Assembly: GCA_030428615.1 (NCBI GenBank)
Contig: JAUIDN010000012.1
Coordinates: 1 to 64,000 of the forward strand
DNA: 64,000 nucleotides
Direction: 5' to 3'
Source of the DNA: Alphaproteobacteria bacterium
GTDB lineage: Bacteria; Pseudomonadota; Alphaproteobacteria; Sphingomonadales; Emcibacteraceae
Shown piece after piece: positions 27,617 through 38,160 of the stretch. The stretch's first letter is position 1, and every line of letters starts with the position of its first letter. The translations under genes and the position numbers were made by a program. The notes beneath the pieces were generated by a model. The model did not search any database, was not told the origin of the DNA, and was given only the letters and a program-made list of their open reading frames with translations.

Positions 27617-28222
27617 ATGAAAAGCAAACTGATCATAGCGGGCATTATTGTTGCGGTCGCGGGATGCGCGTCAACACCGCCAAAGAATGTCGCCAACAGC
27701 TGTTCAATTCTTGATGAAAAGGGTGGCTGGTATAAGGCGACAAAAAAGGTGCGTGAAAAATATGGAACACCCATTCATGTGCAACTGGCCATTATTCGTC
27801 AGGAAAGCGGATTTAAACATGATGCCAAGCCCGGTCGAAACTATCTTCTATGGGTAATCCCGTGGGGTCGGAAATCATCGGCCTATGGTTACGCACAGGT
27901 AAAGGACAGCACCTGGGACTGGTACAGGGAGCAAACGGGGAACCACGGGGCCGACCGTGACCGGTTTGATGACGCTGCCGATTTTGTCGGCTGGTACAGC
28001 AACATAAGCCAGCGTACATTGGGGATATCAAAATGGGATGCCTATAACCAGTATCTGGCTTATCATGAAGGACACGGCGGCTTTAAACGCCGCACGTATT
28101 TAAAGAAAAAATGGCTGATGGCGGTGGCTAAAAAAGTGGAAGGTTATGCTGCGCAATATGCCGCGCAGCTTCAGGCCTGCGAAGATGATCTGGACAGTGG
28201 CTTTTCACTCTGGCCGTTCTAG
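27617..28222 (+). CDS. Lipoprotein lytic transglycosylase-like (SLT fold)
   Basis: A 201-residue protein with a lipoprotein signal (KLIIAGIIVAVAGC) and an SLT-type domain. IIRQESGF carries the probable catalytic glutamate, AYGYAQVKDSTWDWY is a second motif, and YLAYHEGHGGF a third. Family members cut peptidoglycan glycan strands, so a role in wall turnover is likely, at the outer membrane or periplasm. The ATG immediately before the signal peptide was preferred; earlier TTG/ATG starts would add up to 12 residues with no signal-like character. Confidence 0.82.
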   Translation: MKSKLIIAGIIVAVAGCASTPPKNVANSCSILDEKGGWYKATKKVREKYGTPIHVQLAIIRQESGFKHDAKPGRNYLLWVIPWGRKSSAYGYAQVKDSTWDWYREQTGNHGADRDRFDDAADFVGWYSNISQRTLGISKWDAYNQYLAYHEGHGGFKRRTYLKKKWLMAVAKKVEGYAAQYAAQLQACEDDLDSGFSLWPF

Positions 28223-28326
28223 AAAATTATCTAATTAAAATTACGGCATAATTTGGCCTTAATTTTAAGTAAGACTATGATCGAGTCATAATCAACTTAG
28301 AAAAACCCATTTTATGTTGAAAATTC

Positions 28327-28361
28327 GGGCTGGTGCTAGTTTGCTGTACCAGCCCTTTTTT
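28327..28361. terminator. Rho-independent terminator between convergent genes
   Basis: An 8-bp stem GGGCTGGT/ACCAGCCC with a 13-nt loop is followed by six T residues in the plus direction. It ends transcription from the transglycosylase side just before the end of the facing amidohydrolase gene. The minus-strand side has no A/T run of similar length. Confidence 0.8.
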
Positions 28362-28363
28362 AT

Positions 28364-29710
28364 TTAATACCCTTCCGGCCAGGGGAAAATATCATCTGGA
28401 CGGGGGACGCTAATGTCAATTTGTGTACCGCGGGCCATGACGAATGTCGGGTTTAAAAGGGTTGCTATGTCCTCAAGCGGGTTGTTGCGTGCGGCGATTA
28501 TGTCGGCGTCTTTTCCCGCTTCGATGGTGCCGGTCACTTCGGTTAAATCCATTAGGTCGGCGGCGTTTACGGTCGCGGCTTGCAATACGGCGTTTTCCGG
28601 CATTCCGGCTTCTTTCATCAGCACCAGTTCATAAGCATTGGTACCATGATCATTGACACCGGCGTCTGTGCCGAATGCGATTTTTACACCCTTATCATAG
28701 GCCATTTTCAGGGCGTTTTTCATAATCGGGCCGACTTCAAGTGCTTTTTGCCGTACGGCAGGAATGAAGAAATTCGGTCGTTCCTTTGCGATCCGTTCAA
28801 CTGTGTGACCGGCGATGAGTGTCGGGACCAGATAGGCCCCGGTTTCCAGGAACAGTTCAGCCGTCCCTTCATCAAGGTAGGAACCATGTTCGATGGAATC
28901 GACACCAGCGCGCAGTGCGGCTTCAAGTCCGGCTTTGCCGTGGGCGTGTGCGGCGACCTTACGGCCCATGGCGTGTGCGGCTTGTACCAGTGCTATTTGC
29001 TCTTCGTCGGTAAATTGCTGATCGGTGCCGGTTGCGGTTTTGCTGAGCACGCCGCCGGTCGCAACATATTTGATGTGATCGGCGCCATATTTGATTTGTG
29101 TGCGTACCGCTTTACGGCATTCGGTTATGCCATCACAAACGCCTGAATGCGGGTGGGGAAATATATCGTCGCGAAAGCCGCCACCATCGCCGTGCCCCCC
29201 GGTTGGTGATATGGTTTGTCCGGCTGCTTTAATGCGGGGGCCCATGACAATATCCTGATTGATGGCGTCCCGAAGCGCGAAGATAGCGTTTCGGTCTGCG
29301 CCGACGTTTCGGATCGTTGTAAAGCCCGCCCGCAGAGTGCGCATGCCAAACTGTACGCCCATCAGGGTGCTGAGCTGTGATGACCGTGTGACGCGCACTT
29401 CACGGCCATTTGGTTCCTGCTGTCCTAAAATATGTGTATGGGTGTCAATAAGGCCGGGCATGACAAAGTGGTTTTTCAAATCAATTATCACCGCGTCATC
29501 GGCGCCATCGACGTCGGAGGCATTGATATATCCGTCGCGGACTTCAACGATCTGTTTGTTTTTGATGACTATGCTTTGCTGTGATTTGGCGTTTTCCCGC
29601 GCGTCGGCAAGCAGTGTTCCTGCGTGGATTATTTTCCAATTGTCTGCGGCGTGTGTTGCCAAAGTCGTTGCAATAATCATAACTGTCGCAAGCAGCGATC
29701 TTTTTATCAT
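28364..29710 (-). CDS. Exported metal-dependent amidohydrolase (prolidase/imidazolonepropionase-like)
   Basis: A 448-residue TIM-barrel amidohydrolase with a signal peptide (LATVMIIATTLATHAA). Metal sites are seen in DTHTHILG, the carboxylated-lysine region GADHIKYVATGGV, VAAHAHGKAG, SIEHGSYLD and the final aspartate in AFGTDAGVNDHG. The set resembles the Xaa-Pro/Xaa-Arg dipeptidase branch of the superfamily, but substrate is not readable from sequence. GGGAG precedes the ATG. It lies 49 bp downstream of the 5-oxoprolinase gene on the same strand. Confidence 0.85.
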   Translation of the reverse strand: MIKRSLLATVMIIATTLATHAADNWKIIHAGTLLADARENAKSQQSIVIKNKQIVEVRDGYINASDVDGADDAVIIDLKNHFVMPGLIDTHTHILGQQEPNGREVRVTRSSQLSTLMGVQFGMRTLRAGFTTIRNVGADRNAIFALRDAINQDIVMGPRIKAAGQTISPTGGHGDGGGFRDDIFPHPHSGVCDGITECRKAVRTQIKYGADHIKYVATGGVLSKTATGTDQQFTDEEQIALVQAAHAMGRKVAAHAHGKAGLEAALRAGVDSIEHGSYLDEGTAELFLETGAYLVPTLIAGHTVERIAKERPNFFIPAVRQKALEVGPIMKNALKMAYDKGVKIAFGTDAGVNDHGTNAYELVLMKEAGMPENAVLQAATVNAADLMDLTEVTGTIEAGKDADIIAARNNPLEDIATLLNPTFVMARGTQIDISVPRPDDIFPWPEGY

Positions 29711-29759
29711 TTCAGTCTCCCGATTTTGATTCCGTTTTTTAAAAGGTTATCCGATATTT

Positions 29760-32700
29760 TTATGATTTACCATAGCCCCCACCACCGGGTGTTTTGATAA
29801 TAAATATATCACCCTTTTTAACCTTTGTTTCTGCGGAACTTTCCAGTATTTCAATGTTGCCATCGGCGCGTTGAATCCAGTTTTCACCGCGTGAGGCATC
29901 TTCGCCGCCAGCCAGCCCCATTGGCGCGATCACCCTATTATTTGAAATTATCGCCGCCTGCATATCTTTTAAAAACTGAATGCGGCGCTCCACACCATTG
30001 CCACCGGAAAATTTTCCCCTGCCGCCGCTATTTTCGCGGATTTTGAATTCCTTGACCAATACGGGGTAGCGCCATTCAAGCACTTCGGGATCCGTCATGC
30101 GGCTGTTTGTCATATGGGTCTGAATGGCGCTGGCGCCGTTATTTTTACCTGTTGCGCCCATGCCGCCGGCAACGGTTTCATAATATTGGATTTCATCATC
30201 ACCGAATGTGAAGTTATTCATTGTACCCTGTGATGCGGCCATCGCCCCGAACGCCAGAAACAGGCAATTGACAATGGCCTGCGATGTTTCGACATTTCCG
30301 GCCACAACAGCAGACGGGTAGGACGGGTTTAAAAAGGATTTTTCAGGGACGATAATTTTGACCGGTGTCAGGCACCCCTGATTAAGGGGAATGTCATCAT
30401 CTACCAGACAGCGAAACACATAAAGCACTGCGGCATAACATATGGCGAGCGGGGCATTGAAATTGCTTTTAAGTTCCGGGCTTGTCCCGGTGAAATCAAT
30501 GGTTGCGCTGCGTGCGCGCTTGTCGATGGTTACCTTGCCACGAATATGCGCGCCGTTGTCAAGCGGGTAGTCAAATGTTGTGTCACTCAATTTATGAATA
30601 ACGCGTCTTACCGCTTCTTCGGCGTTATTCTGAACATGGGACATATAGGCGCTGACGGTGTCAGTGCCATATTGTTCTGTTATGCGGTTAAGTTCATGAA
30701 GTCCCTTATTATTTGCGGCGATTTGTCCTTTAAGGTCGGCAATATTCTGTTCGGGGTTTCGCGCGGGATAATCACCGGCTGTTAAGGCTCGAATAAGTTC
30801 CGTTTCTTTGAACGCTCCTTGTTCGACAAGCAAAAAGTCATCAAATAGAATGCCCTCTTCATCGATATTTCTTGACATGGGGGGCATTGATCCCGGTGAA
30901 ATACCGCCGATGTCGGCGTGATGGCCCCGTGTGGCAACATAATAAGATGGCTGGTCAGAATTTTTATCAAACCACGGTGATATGACGGTGATATCAGGCA
31001 GATGCGTTCCGCCATTATAAGGGTCATTCAACATATAAACGTCGCCCTTTTTCATGGTTCCCTGACGGTTTTCCATAATCGTTTTAATACTGCGTCCCAT
31101 GGAACCAAGATGCACCGGCATGTGCGGTGCGTTGGCGACGAGATTTCCTTCGATATCAAATAATGCGCAGGAGAAATCCAGCCGTTCTTTCATGTTGACT
31201 GAATGAGCAACATTTTCGAGCACAGCACCCATCTGCTCCGCAACGGACATGAAAAGGTTATTGAATATTTCAAGTTGAATGGGATCGACTTTGGTGCCGA
31301 TGGCATGTGTTCTGTCGAGCTCTTCTTCCCGTTCAAAAATAAGATTATTTTGCGGGTCAGTGCTGGCAACCCACCCCTGTTCCAGATAGTTAGTGCCGTG
31401 GTCTTCACGGATGATGGCGGGGCCGGTTAATTTTTTAATGCTTGAGTTAAGTTCATCGCGGTGGATTATGGTTGCCTGCTGCCATTTGCCGTTTCGGTAT
31501 AGTTTTTTCCTCTCGACCTTATGCTTCGATACCGACTTTTGCGGGGCTGGTTTTAAATCGGCGGCACCGCCAAATGCTTCGACGTGAATTTTTTCAACGA
31601 TGAGCGCTTTATCAGGCGAAATGAACCCGAACTGCTGCTGATGCAGACTTTCAAATTGTTCTTTTGCCTGTTGAACATTGTTTGCATCGACTTCAATGGT
31701 ACTGTCACTGCCACTATATTTAACATGCAGTTTTTCCAGAAACTGAATTTCTTCAACTTCCTGCGATTTTAATAACGCTTCGGTTTCCGACTTTAATGAT
31801 GCTACGGCCTGCTCGAATTCATGCTCATTTTCAGGATTGAGGGGTATTTCTATTGTTTGCTCTTTTATTGACCGCAAATCAGCAAGGCCCATACCATATG
31901 CGCTTAATACACCTGCGAAAGGATGAAGAAATATTCTTTTCATTCCCAGATGATCGGCAATTTTACATGCGTGTTGCCCACCGGCACCACCAAAACTTAC
32001 CAGTGTATAATTACGAACATCATATCCTTTTTCCGTGGATATTTTTTTTATGGCAGCAGCCATATTTTCGACGGCGATTTCCAGAAAGCCTTCGGCAATT
32101 TCTTCAATGCTATTTTTGCCTTTTATATTTTTTGCAAGCGACTTAAATTTTTCCTCGACGATATTTTTATCAAGAGGCAAGTCCGCATTTTTACCGAAGG
32201 TATCCGGAAAATATTCAGGACTTATAAAACCAAGTAATAAATTGCAGTCTGTTACCGTCAGGGGGCCACCGTTTCGATAGCTGGCTGGTCCCGGGTCGGC
32301 ACCGGCGCTTTCGGGGCCGACGCGAAAGCGGCTTCCGTCATATTGCACGATAGAGCCACCACCCGCGGCAACGGTGTGGACGTTCATCATCGGTGTGCGC
32401 ATGCGAACGCCAGCGACCACAGTTTCGTATTTGCGTTCAAATTCGCCGTTGAAATGGCTGACGTCAGTGGAGGTGCCACCCATGTCAAACCCGATTATTT
32501 TATCATACCCTGATAACGCCGCCGTTTTAACCGCACCGACGATGCCGCCAGCGGGGCCGGAAAGAATGGCGTCTTTGCCCTGAAAATATAGAGCGTCGGC
32601 CAACCCGCCGTTGGATTGCATAAAGTAAAGCCGGGTTCCCTCCAGATCATTTTGGATCTGGTCGATATACCGGCGTAAAATAGGGCTGAGGTAGGCATCA

Positions 32701-33329
32701 ACAACTGTCGTATCACCCCGACCTACGAGCTTCATCAGGGGGCTGACTTCGTGGCCGGTTGAAATTTGATTAAACCCTATTTCTGTGGCGAGTGCCGCCA
32801 GTTTTTTTTCATGACCCGGGTTTTTATACCCATGCATCGTAATGATTGCGATGGATGTGATGCCGCTGTGAAATGCCCTGATCATTTCTTTTTTTATGCT
32901 ATCAGTATCGAGTGGTGTCAACACGTCGCCCTGAGGGCCAATTCTTTCGTCAATTTCAATTACTTTTTCGTAAAGTTGTTCGGGCAGTATTACATTCAAA
33001 TCAAAAAGGTTGGGCCTTGTCTGATAACCGATTTTAAGCGCGTCCCGAAACCCTTTAGTGATCAGCAGTAAGGTACGCTCGCCCTTTCGTTCAAGAAGGG
33101 CGTTGGTCGCAACCGTTGTTCCCATCTTTACAGATTGTATCTGTTCGCTTTTAATTTTGTCATCTGCGTTGATACCCATAAGAATACGGATTGCCGCCAA
33201 TGCTGCATCATCATATCTGGCTTTATTCTCGGAAAGTAGTTTAAGCGATGTGATATCGCCAAGCGGGCTTTGGGCGACGACGTCGGTGAATGTACCCCCG
33301 CGATCTATCCAGAACTGCCACTTGTTCAT
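29760..33329 (-). CDS. 5-oxoprolinase, fused HyuA-HyuB type
   Basis: A 1189-residue ATP-dependent hydrolase that opens 5-oxoproline to glutamate. The N-terminal HyuA half begins [15 protein letters not shown] and holds the actin-like ATP site ([28 protein letters not shown]). The HyuB half starts near residue 670 and contains [20 protein letters not shown] and [18 protein letters not shown]. Both halves are joined in one chain as in eukaryotic and many proteobacterial 5-oxoprolinases. Hydantoinase activity cannot be excluded. In the same window lie ggt and a GCS2-type ligase, other potential gamma-glutamyl-cycle genes, though not adjacent. Confidence 0.93.
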   Translation of the reverse strand: MNKWQFWIDRGGTFTDVVAQSPLGDITSLKLLSENKARYDDAALAAIRILMGINADDKIKSEQIQSVKMGTTVATNALLERKGERTLLLITKGFRDALKIGYQTRPNLFDLNVILPEQLYEKVIEIDERIGPQGDVLTPLDTDSIKKEMIRAFHSGITSIAIITMHGYKNPGHEKKLAALATEIGFNQISTGHEVSPLMKLVGRGDTTVVDAYLSPILRRYIDQIQNDLEGTRLYFMQSNGGLADALYFQGKDAILSGPAGGIVGAVKTAALSGYDKIIGFDMGGTSTDVSHFNGEFERKYETVVAGVRMRTPMMNVHTVAAGGGSIVQYDGSRFRVGPESAGADPGPASYRNGGPLTVTDCNLLLGFISPEYFPDTFGKNADLPLDKNIVEEKFKSLAKNIKGKNSIEEIAEGFLEIAVENMAAAIKKISTEKGYDVRNYTLVSFGGAGGQHACKIADHLGMKRIFLHPFAGVLSAYGMGLADLRSIKEQTIEIPLNPENEHEFEQAVASLKSETEALLKSQEVEEIQFLEKLHVKYSGSDSTIEVDANNVQQAKEQFESLHQQQFGFISPDKALIVEKIHVEAFGGAADLKPAPQKSVSKHKVERKKLYRNGKWQQATIIHRDELNSSIKKLTGPAIIREDHGTNYLEQGWVASTDPQNNLIFEREEELDRTHAIGTKVDPIQLEIFNNLFMSVAEQMGAVLENVAHSVNMKERLDFSCALFDIEGNLVANAPHMPVHLGSMGRSIKTIMENRQGTMKKGDVYMLNDPYNGGTHLPDITVISPWFDKNSDQPSYYVATRGHHADIGGISPGSMPPMSRNIDEEGILFDDFLLVEQGAFKETELIRALTAGDYPARNPEQNIADLKGQIAANNKGLHELNRITEQYGTDTVSAYMSHVQNNAEEAVRRVIHKLSDTTFDYPLDNGAHIRGKVTIDKRARSATIDFTGTSPELKSNFNAPLAICYAAVLYVFRCLVDDDIPLNQGCLTPVKIIVPEKSFLNPSYPSAVVAGNVETSQAIVNCLFLAFGAMAASQGTMNNFTFGDDEIQYYETVAGGMGATGKNNGASAIQTHMTNSRMTDPEVLEWRYPVLVKEFKIRENSGGRGKFSGGNGVERRIQFLKDMQAAIISNNRVIAPMGLAGGEDASRGENWIQRADGNIEILESSAETKVKKGDIFIIKTPGGGGYGKS

Positions 33330-33560
33330 TTGTTATAATCCCAATGCGTATTTTATTATGGTTAATAGGACGTGATACCATGATTATTCAGATAACAAAA
33401 TATCGAATATGTATGCGGTGGGTTAATTTATAAAGCATGTTATTTCCTATTCGTCGCGGATTTTGGTTGAACTGTCTATTTTTATGTGACTTGTTACGGA
33501 TAACATTTATGATGGTCTCTCAGGTTTAATATTTAATAGATTTTTTAAGGAATTATTTCG

Positions 33561-34283
33561 ATGTCCATATGGGGTACAATTTTGGGTGGTGCTGCGGGGT
33601 TTGCACTCGGTGGGCCAATTGGGGCTCTGCTCGGAGGTGCGGCGGCCCATTTTGCAGGAAAAGCATCGCGCGAGAAAATTGGAAATTCTGCGCAGGAGGC
33701 AATATTTGCGGCCGGCTTTATAGCCCTTTGTGCCAAGATGGCCAAGGCGGATGGTGTTGTCACCAGGGACGAGATTAATGTGTTTAAAAAATCGTTTCAT
33801 GTGCCGCCAAGCGAAGCAAAAAAGGTTGGCTGGTTTTTTGATATGGCCAAAAAGGAAGTTGACGGGTATGAAGCGTATGCCATGCAGTTATACCGCCAAT
33901 TTCGGGGACAACCCGCCGTACTGGAACAGGTCATTGATTTATTGTTCCACATCGCCATGGCAGATGGTGTAATGCATCCGGCAGAGATGAATTATCTTCA
34001 TGAAGTTGCGCGAATTTTCAGAATTTCTGAAGCGGAATTTTCGCGCATTCGTGAAGGGCATATGGGTCCGGATCAAAGTGATCCCTATACTGTTTTAGGC
34101 CTTAAACATGATGCTTCCGACAAAGAAGTCAGATCAGCGTACCGCAAGTTAATCAAAGAGCATCACCCCGATCTTCTGATGGCGCAGGGGGTGCCGGAGG
34201 AACTTATTGATGTTGCCAACGACAAGTTAGCGGCCATTAATGATGCTTATGATAAAATTGCTAAAATACGTGGCATCAATTAG
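33561..34283 (+). CDS. djlA: DjlA-like TerB/J-domain co-chaperone
   Basis: A 240-residue protein with a Gly-rich hydrophobic N-terminus (GTILGGAAGFALGGPIGALL), a central TerB-like helical domain (residues 50-160) and a C-terminal J domain. The J domain contains DPYTVLGLKHDASDKEVRSA and the HPD triad in KEHHPDLL. DjlA proteins are membrane-anchored DnaK partners involved in envelope stress. The N-terminal segment could be a weak membrane anchor. It is co-directional with the EamA transporter 15 bp downstream. Confidence 0.88.
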   Translation: MSIWGTILGGAAGFALGGPIGALLGGAAAHFAGKASREKIGNSAQEAIFAAGFIALCAKMAKADGVVTRDEINVFKKSFHVPPSEAKKVGWFFDMAKKEVDGYEAYAMQLYRQFRGQPAVLEQVIDLLFHIAMADGVMHPAEMNYLHEVARIFRISEAEFSRIREGHMGPDQSDPYTVLGLKHDASDKEVRSAYRKLIKEHHPDLLMAQGVPEELIDVANDKLAAINDAYDKIAKIRGIN

Positions 34284-34298
34284 AGGACGTCAATCATC

Positions 34299-35180
34299 AT
34301 GCCTCTCAGATACGTATTGTTTGGATTTTTTGTTTGCCTGATTTGGGGGGTGAATTTTGCCGTCATGAAAATTGGGTTGATGCAACTTGATCCTTATCTT
34401 TTTGGTCTCATACGGTTTTCAATTGTTTTGATAATTTTATTACCGTGGCTTCGTATAGTGCCAGGGGCGATGCTTAAACTGTTTTTGCTGGGTAATCTGA
34501 TCGGCGGATTTCAATTTGCCCTCGTGTTCCTTGGCATGGATTTAACAAATCATGTATCGGCAATGTCTGTTGTCGTGCAGATGAATATCCCTATTTCACT
34601 TTTGCTTGCGCATTTTTTCCTTGATGAAAGAATGAGTTATTGGCGGACCAGCGGCGTGATTGTATCTTTCATCGGTGTGATCATTATTACGTTGGAGCCG
34701 GAAATACTTGAGGAAGGGATTGTGGTAATCATAATATTGGCAGCAACAACCCTTTATTCAGTTGGTGTTATTTTGATGCGTAAAATCAAGTCAGTTCCGG
34801 TATTTCTGACACAGGCATGGATTTCTTTCTATAGTGTTCCAGCATTTATTATTATGACGCTTATTTTTGAAGAAAACCAGATTGAGCAGCTTAGAAATAT
34901 CGATCTCGTCGGCATATCAATGGTGCTTTATACATCCATTCTTTCAACAATCGTTGGATATGGGGGCATAAATTTTCTATTACGAAAATTCCCGGTGACC
35001 CTGATTTCACCCTTTATGGTCAGTGTGCCTGTTTTTGCTACGGTTTCGTCCGTCGTTTTCCTTGGGGAAACACTGTCTGCTAAATTCCTGATTGGAGCAA
35101 TGGTAACCTTAAGCGGATTGGGTATTATTCACTATCGTGACTGGCAATTAAAACGCAGAGCGAGGATTGCGCCGCTATGA
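34299..35180 (+). CDS. EamA/DMT-family transporter
   Basis: A 293-residue membrane protein with ten predicted TM helices in two EamA repeats. The first (LFGFFVCLIWGVNFAVMKIG) is a typical start of the drug/metabolite transporter family. The second repeat begins near IVVIIILAATTLYSVGVI. Substrate is unknown; amino-acid or metabolite export is typical of the family. GAGG precedes the start, and the stop overlaps the next gene's start by 4 bp, indicating an operon with the amidase. Confidence 0.85.
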   Translation: MPLRYVLFGFFVCLIWGVNFAVMKIGLMQLDPYLFGLIRFSIVLIILLPWLRIVPGAMLKLFLLGNLIGGFQFALVFLGMDLTNHVSAMSVVVQMNIPISLLLAHFFLDERMSYWRTSGVIVSFIGVIIITLEPEILEEGIVVIIILAATTLYSVGVILMRKIKSVPVFLTQAWISFYSVPAFIIMTLIFEENQIEQLRNIDLVGISMVLYTSILSTIVGYGGINFLLRKFPVTLISPFMVSVPVFATVSSVVFLGETLSAKFLIGAMVTLSGLGIIHYRDWQLKRRARIAPL

Positions 35181-35884
35181 TCAACCACCCATCGCCAAAT
35201 TTCGATGCGAGAAAGGATGGACGGATAAAATATCTTATCCTTCATTATACGGGCATGGCGACAGGGCAAGAGGCACTGGACAGGCTATGTGATGCAGAAG
35301 CTGCGGTAAGTGCTCATTATCTTATTGAAGAGGACGGCAGGGTTTTTTCCCTTGTTGATGAGGAAATGCGGGCATGGCATGCGGGCGTTTCCAAATGGGA
35401 GGATGACGTTGACATTAATGATTTGTCTGTTGGTATAGAAATTGTCAATACGGGGCATCCCTATCCGGGATATGAAAGCGTATATAAGCCATTCACAGAA
35501 AAGCAAATGCAGGCGTTAATACCGTTGGCACAATCGATTGTGAAAAGACACGAGATCAAGGCATGTCATGTGGTTGGCCACAGCGATGTTGCATGGCGGC
35601 GAAAAATTGATCCGGGAGAACTGTTCGATTGGAAACGGTTGTCGGAAGAGGGGGTGGGACTATGGCCGAGGAAGCAAACATCCACTGGTGACGAAGAAGT
35701 AAATCTAGATATATTTATGAATAGATTGTCGCAATACGGCTATGATACCGAAGGATGGAAAGAAGATGCGACGCAGTTGATTTCCGCTTTTCAGCGTCAT
35801 TTTCGACCACAGGATTTTAGCGGAAAGCCTGATGCTGAAACCTTTTTTATTTTAGAAGATCTACTGAAGCAAAAAGCTAATTGA
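35177..35884 (+). CDS. N-acetylmuramoyl-L-alanine amidase (amidase_2, AmiD/AmpD-like)
   Basis: A 235-residue zinc amidase that removes the stem peptide from muramic acid. The first ligand region is LILHYTGM, the loop AWHAGVSKWED follows, then VGIEIVNTG, and the ligand-plus-catalytic segment VVGHSDVAWRRKIDPG. A C-terminal peptidoglycan-binding-like domain runs from about residue 170. No signal peptide is evident, so a cytoplasmic AmpD-like recycling role is possible; AmiD proper is an outer-membrane lipoprotein. It ends overlapping the convergent lipoprotein gene by 8 bp. Confidence 0.9.
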   Translation: MINHPSPNFDARKDGRIKYLILHYTGMATGQEALDRLCDAEAAVSAHYLIEEDGRVFSLVDEEMRAWHAGVSKWEDDVDINDLSVGIEIVNTGHPYPGYESVYKPFTEKQMQALIPLAQSIVKRHEIKACHVVGHSDVAWRRKIDPGELFDWKRLSEEGVGLWPRKQTSTGDEEVNLDIFMNRLSQYGYDTEGWKEDATQLISAFQRHFRPQDFSGKPDAETFFILEDLLKQKAN

Positions 35885-36086
35885 TAACGGGCTTAAGATC
35901 GTTGGCCGTATGACGAGAGTTTGCTTTATCCGGCACCAGACCTTCCGGTAGCGGATCAATTAGATCACCCGTATTGGGGCCGGCAGGACCAACTTTGATT
36001 AAAGCGGCCTGTTCTCCACAGGCCGATAATGAAACAACGGTTAATATTGCTATAATAATTTTTAATAGCGGGGTTTTTCTATTCAT
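35877..36086 (-). CDS. Small lipoprotein of unknown function
   Basis: A 69-residue product with a clean lipoprotein signal (LLKIIIAILTVVSLSAC), leaving a 47-residue mature peptide with a charged tail. Small lipoproteins of similar size exist in many proteobacteria (for example LptM-like), but there is too little conserved sequence to claim homology. It is convergent with the amidase gene and divergent from the first PilZ gene. Confidence 0.65.
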   Translation of the reverse strand: MNRKTPLLKIIIAILTVVSLSACGEQAALIKVGPAGPNTGDLIDPLPEGLVPDKANSRHTANDLKPVIN

Positions 36087-36250
36087 TTACGTATCTTTGT
36101 CCGATGTTCAAAATTTGTCTCAATTTGCCCGAGAACTTGGCCAAATGCCAGAAAAAAAACAACTATTATTGATATTTTGGTAACTTTATTAATTTATGAT
36201 GATTTTGTTTGGGATTTAGGTCAGACCAATTGGTGTGGATAGAGCTTAAT

Positions 36251-36607
36251 ATGGAATCGAAGAAAAAAGCTGTTAAAAGAACCAAGGCCGCGAATAAAAA
36301 TAACGTTCGCCGAGAGATCCAGTTGCTGCGGTCGCATAAGAGGCGCACGGTTGTCTGGCCAGCTGTTCTTATCGTCAATGAGTTTGAATTTAAATGTACT
36401 CTATATGATATTTCCCTAGGGGGAGTGCGAATTAAACTTGATTTACCACTCGCTACGGGTGCGCAGGTTAAAATCAAAATCAAAAACCTAGATTTTATTG
36501 ATGCATTGGTGTCATGGCATGCGGAAGCTTTTGTTGGTCTAAGATTTACTGATGATGTTGAGGTTGTCAAAGGTATTTTGGGTGACCATGCCCACAATCT
36601 GGATTAG
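36251..36607 (+). CDS. Single-domain PilZ c-di-GMP receptor (1 of 3)
   Basis: A 118-residue protein, basic at the N-terminus, with a PilZ domain. Both c-di-GMP motifs are present: RxxxR as RSHKR, followed by RTVVWPA, and DxSxxG as DISLGGVRIK. It therefore should bind the second messenger. There is no output domain, as in adaptor-type PilZ proteins. The ATG giving MESKKKAV was chosen; an upstream TTG would add 14 residues with no strong ribosome site. It lies just upstream of the RNase P RNA gene. Confidence 0.85.
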   Translation: MESKKKAVKRTKAANKNNVRREIQLLRSHKRRTVVWPAVLIVNEFEFKCTLYDISLGGVRIKLDLPLATGAQVKIKIKNLDFIDALVSWHAEAFVGLRFTDDVEVVKGILGDHAHNLD

Positions 36608-36659
36608 ATAAAACAAATAGAATTCTTGCATTTTTTCAATCAATTGAGTTAGTTTGCAG

Positions 36660-37042
<383 letters not shown>

Positions 37043-37206
37043 ACTCTTTTTCAAGTTTCATTTGGCGTTGCTGCAAATGTGCGGTTTTTTCCCTGGGGTA
37101 AAATGACCCTGATGACAGCAACAGTGTGGAGGCTGTACTAAAATAAACCTTTTATTAACCAGGTCATATTATTCTGTTAACTTCTAGGTATATTTTTGAG
37201 GTTAAC

Positions 37207-37524
37207 ATGACCATTCGAGAAGTGAAAAATATATTAAAATCAATGCGCAAGCATAATCGACGTGCGGTCGTTCTGCCAGCGGAGATTGATGTTGACGGAA
37301 AACATATACGGTGTACGGCGTACGATGTTTCTCTTGGTGGCGTGCGTCTTAAGGTTGATATGCATATCGACGATGGTGCTCAGGTCATTGTAAAAATCAA
37401 AGATAAGCTGGATCAGGTCGCTAAGGTTGTTTGGTCAGCAGAAGGGTTTGTCGGATTAAATTTCAGATCGGCTCCCGGGGTGGTTAAGGCAAGTCTTGGA
37501 GGATTGGCCGCTCATCTGAACTAA
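37207..37524 (+). CDS. Single-domain PilZ c-di-GMP receptor (2 of 3)
   Basis: A 105-residue PilZ protein. RxxxR is RKHNR near residue 15, followed by RAVVLPAEI, and DxSxxG is DVSLGGVRLKVD. The sequence closely resembles the PilZ gene before rnpB, suggesting duplication. GAGG precedes the ATG. No other domain or membrane segment is seen, and the partner protein is unknown. Confidence 0.87.
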   Translation: MTIREVKNILKSMRKHNRRAVVLPAEIDVDGKHIRCTAYDVSLGGVRLKVDMHIDDGAQVIVKIKDKLDQVAKVVWSAEGFVGLNFRSAPGVVKASLGGLAAHLN

Positions 37525-37601
37525 CTTCCACCAATCTTGGGACACAGATGGTTTCTGTTGGGAATTGCTGTTTATAAACATCAAGGAAAGAAAACCGGGA
37601 C

Positions 37602-37913
37602 ATGATCATAAAACTAAACAAGGGATTCCAGAAGAGACGCAGTAATCGTCAGAATGTTCTTATCAAGTCGAAAATCGATGTTGGGAGTTATTTTTTTGAT
37701 GCTATTGCGTATGATATTTCATTAAGAGGCGCAAAAATTAAATTAAATCTGCCGCTTGAACGAGGTTCAGATTTCCTCATTACGCTAAAAGATCAAAAAC
37801 AAATTCCATCCAGGGTCACCTGGGCCAAGAATGGTTTCATGGGGCTTGAGTTTTCTTATCCGCCGGAAAAAGTGAAGAAAATATTTGGTAGCCTTGGCGA
37901 CAGGTTGGATTAA
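37602..37913 (+). CDS. Single-domain PilZ c-di-GMP receptor (3 of 3)
   Basis: A 103-residue PilZ protein with RxxxR as RRSNR near residue 13 and DxSxxG as DISLRGAKIKLN. It is the more divergent of the three: no LPA/WPA follows the arginines. AAGGAAAG lies upstream of the ATG. It is followed by the 356-bp regulatory gap before mraZ. Confidence 0.85.
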   Translation: MIIKLNKGFQKRRSNRQNVLIKSKIDVGSYFFDAIAYDISLRGAKIKLNLPLERGSDFLITLKDQKQIPSRVTWAKNGFMGLEFSYPPEKVKKIFGSLGDRLD

Positions 37914-38125
37914 ATTCTCCGGCCATTTTTGTTTTTCATCTTCCGAGTCTCTATTTTTCCTGATTCCTGGTGAAATTTTTCGTTAAATTTTGATATTTTG
38001 ACGGTGGTGCCCATCAAAACCCATTTATATGTGTTTTTGTTGGTATGGGCACGGCTGTTCTGTAAATTTTTAAATCTTTCATAACATACTGATAAATAGT
38101 GCAAAATATACGTCATGTATGTAAA

Positions 38126-38140
38126 TTAACAGATTGTTAA
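38126..38140. promoter_or_regulatory. CtrA-type box in the mraZ promoter region
   Basis: A perfect TTAA-CAGATTG-TTAA, matching the alphaproteobacterial CtrA consensus, is followed 12-18 bp later by the AT-rich TTATATT that could be a -10 element. GANTC sites lie nearby at 37945, 37962 and 38159. The 356-bp gap upstream of mraZ otherwise contains no gene that I can see. Confidence 0.6.
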
Positions 38141-38160
38141 CTCCATTTAAATTATATTGA

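Noticed and set aside
28222-28330. Weak inverted repeat TATGA/TCATA with a GAGTC in its centre
   Set aside because: Short arms in AT-rich sequence between convergent genes; likely chance.
33490-33510. TGTTA-CGGA-TAACA inverted repeat upstream of djlA, considered as a second Zur site
   Set aside because: Spacing is one base shorter than the Zur pattern and djlA has no zinc link.
35877-36086. Assignment of the small lipoprotein as LptM
   Set aside because: Only the lipobox and small size agree; the sequence after the cysteine lacks the typical Gly-Leu-Lys-Gly-Pro motif.
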